Below are positions 13,897 to 14,977 of a stretch of 14,977 nucleotides of DNA, piece by piece; position 1 is the stretch's first letter; each line of letters opens with the position of its first letter. Below the pieces are notes generated by a model. The model made no database searches. It was not told the origin of the DNA and saw only the letters and a program-made list of their open reading frames with translations. The translations under genes were made by a program, and so were the position numbers. The stretch spans positions 1 to 14,977 of the forward strand of contig CAMEXG010000029.1 of assembly GCA_945947045.1 (NCBI GenBank), in the 5' to 3' direction. The DNA is from an uncultured Spirochaetales bacterium (GTDB taxonomy: Bacteria; Spirochaetota; Spirochaetia; Sphaerochaetales; Sphaerochaetaceae).

Positions 13897-14787
13897 TTAT
13901 CGCTTTAAGTATCTCTCTTCCATTTCCTTATTGTGTGCATTAAAGAGTTCCAATGCCCTCTTCTGTATCTCACATATACTCCTTTTATCCACAGCCTCAA
14001 ATTCTTTCTTCACCCTGAATGAAGCTAGTGCGTGGCTGTCATTGGGTCTTTCATCAGAAGCTTCAGCCAAGAATTTATCCAACAAAGCCAGATTATTCGA
14101 GTAATGAAGCTCTACAAGTTTTGCTCTATATTCAAGTTCTTCTGTTGTAATACCAGGAAATGACTTCATATCTATAGTGTGCTGGGCTTCATGCTTCAAA
14201 AGAGACACAAGGAACTTCTCGCTATTAAAATCATAGGCCTTTTCAATACAGTTGATAGTCCCGTCAGGTGAAGCCCATCCTCCTGTTCCAAATCTTCCGA
14301 AAGTAAGGTAATCCATCCAGCTTCTGAAGACAAAGCCTTTCAAAATGTTTACTTTGTACTCCGCCGTTCCTCCAGGCAGTTCCACTTTATAAACAGTCGG
14401 AACTGTTTCTTTCCAAACATAAGGACCGAAAAACCCCTGTGTCTTACCAAACTGAGAATAATATCCCTTATCCTTGAATAATTCTTGGAGATTATTTCCA
14501 AGAATCACTTCGTCGACATCCTTTGTTCCAAGAATATCTTTCAATCCCTCCAGTAGTCTTTCAGAAGCCTTTGACTCAGGTATTCCACAGTAAAAGATGT
14601 CCCTATAGTATATCTGGTATAATAGAAGAATGTCGTTTAGATCAGATGGAATATCATAAGAGAGATATTTCTCCTCTTCAAAAATCGCTACATATTCAGG
14701 AAGAATATCTCTATATTCATCATGTTCTCTCATGAATTCGATGGCGCCTTTTATGTCACCTCTAACAAAAAACTGACTTATATCCAT
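13897..14787 (-). CDS. Putative zinc metallopeptidase-like protein with HExxH motif
   Basis: A 296-aa protein without signal peptide or membrane helix, so probably cytoplasmic. Residues 196-206 read LLKHEAQHTID, a full HExxH zinc site (His199, Glu200, His203). It is followed after 12-15 residues by TTEELEYRAKLVEL, whose Glu216-219 could be the third ligand of a gluzincin-type site. The 100 residues before it contain a beta-rich part (YKVELPGGTAEYKVNI, then GFVFRSWMDYLTFG). The N-terminal 90 residues are helical. Similar hypothetical proteins exist in Firmicutes, but I cannot name the family, and no substrate can be inferred. AAGGAG lies 5 nt before the ATG. The gene follows an unknown ORF by 17 bp in the same direction, and a strong terminator follows, so it is the last gene of its operon. 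Confidence 0.7.
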   Translation of the reverse strand: MDISQFFVRGDIKGAIEFMREHDEYRDILPEYVAIFEEEKYLSYDIPSDLNDILLLYQIYYRDIFYCGIPESKASERLLEGLKDILGTKDVDEVILGNNLQELFKDKGYYSQFGKTQGFFGPYVWKETVPTVYKVELPGGTAEYKVNILKGFVFRSWMDYLTFGRFGTGGWASPDGTINCIEKAYDFNSEKFLVSLLKHEAQHTIDMKSFPGITTEELEYRAKLVELHYSNNLALLDKFLAEASDERPNDSHALASFRVKKEFEAVDKRSICEIQKRALELFNAHNKEMEERYLKR

Positions 14788-14804
14788 TATCTCTCCTTCT
14801 TACA

Positions 14805-14977
14805 TCAACATATCACCTCAAGAAAACTTACAGTCTTCTTTGGGTCTATATCTCTTACTTCGTAGTAAGATTCTTTGTACCACAGAACAAAGCCATCATT
14901 ATTGAGTATACAGCACTCCGGGAGTTTATACTCCTTTCCTTTTGTATAAACAGCCTTTTTCCCATATGTTATTCCAT
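14805..14977 (-). CDS. 3' end of an unidentified gene, truncated by the window edge
   Basis: The last 56 codons of a frame that enters from beyond the right edge and ends in TGA 17 bp before the HExxH gene. The readable part includes KAVYTKGKEYKLPECC, LNNDGFVLWYKESYYEVRDI and a final SFLEVIC, and looks like a small beta-rich soluble domain. Even codon use and the tight spacing to the next gene support a real coding region in the same operon. No start is visible and I do not recognise the family. Confidence 0.7.
   Translation of the reverse strand, partial: GITYGKKAVYTKGKEYKLPECCILNNDGFVLWYKESYYEVRDIDPKKTVSFLEVIC

Overview
This window looks like a bacterial chromosome of low to moderate G+C. 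The best guess is a gut-type spirochaete (Sphaerochaeta/Treponema-like). The signs are a solute-binding protein whose signal peptide ends in a FARGAKE-type sequence, a UgpABCE-like sugar ABC operon, a TctA-family carboxylate permease, and conserved small proteins otherwise known to me mainly from Clostridia-type gut bacteria. This is inference, because there is no rRNA or other marker gene. No tRNA, rRNA, CRISPR array, insertion sequence or prophage was seen. All genes but one (8374-8904) lie on the minus strand, so the window reads naturally from right to left.

From right to left: (i) 14977-13200 holds the 3' end of an unknown gene, an HExxH putative zinc metallopeptidase followed by a clear terminator, a 104-aa conserved small protein, and a 28-codon ORF with a good ribosome binding site. 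A 15-17 bp inverted repeat lies ahead of that small ORF and a perfect 11-bp hairpin plus T-tract terminator lies after it. (ii) 13144-10193 is a two-gene operon with a visible promoter and terminator: a 12-TM MFS-like transporter and an AbgB-like M20 amidohydrolase. (iii) 10190-8887 is a region of decay and possible rearrangement: a G+C-rich hairpin segment, a HEAT-like small protein, and a TctA permease missing about its first two thirds, ending in a terminator. (iv) 8904-8328 is the only plus-strand gene, a CrtO-like membrane acyltransferase relative with its own promoter.

(v) 8300-5644 is a same-strand run of three genes: a type I phosphodiesterase-like gene broken by one in-frame TAA, a GNAT acetyltransferase and a PfkB sugar kinase. 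(vi) 5157-847 is a complete binding-protein-dependent carbohydrate ABC operon in the order ATPase, permease, permease, binding protein, with 11-bp gene overlaps and a hairpin terminator. The phosphodiesterase, kinase and ABC importer together suggest uptake and phosphorylation of a sugar, nucleoside or glycerophosphodiester-type substrate, but the substrate cannot be read from sequence. (vii) 819-41 holds a small doubtful ORF and a C39-peptidase-like protein that has lost its catalytic Cys and His.

I did not find a convincing new multi-gene system. The most useful leads are the G+C-rich hairpin segment at about 10060-10170, the catalytically dead C39-like protein, the single-stop pseudogene, and the small ORF with inverted repeat at 13298-13512.
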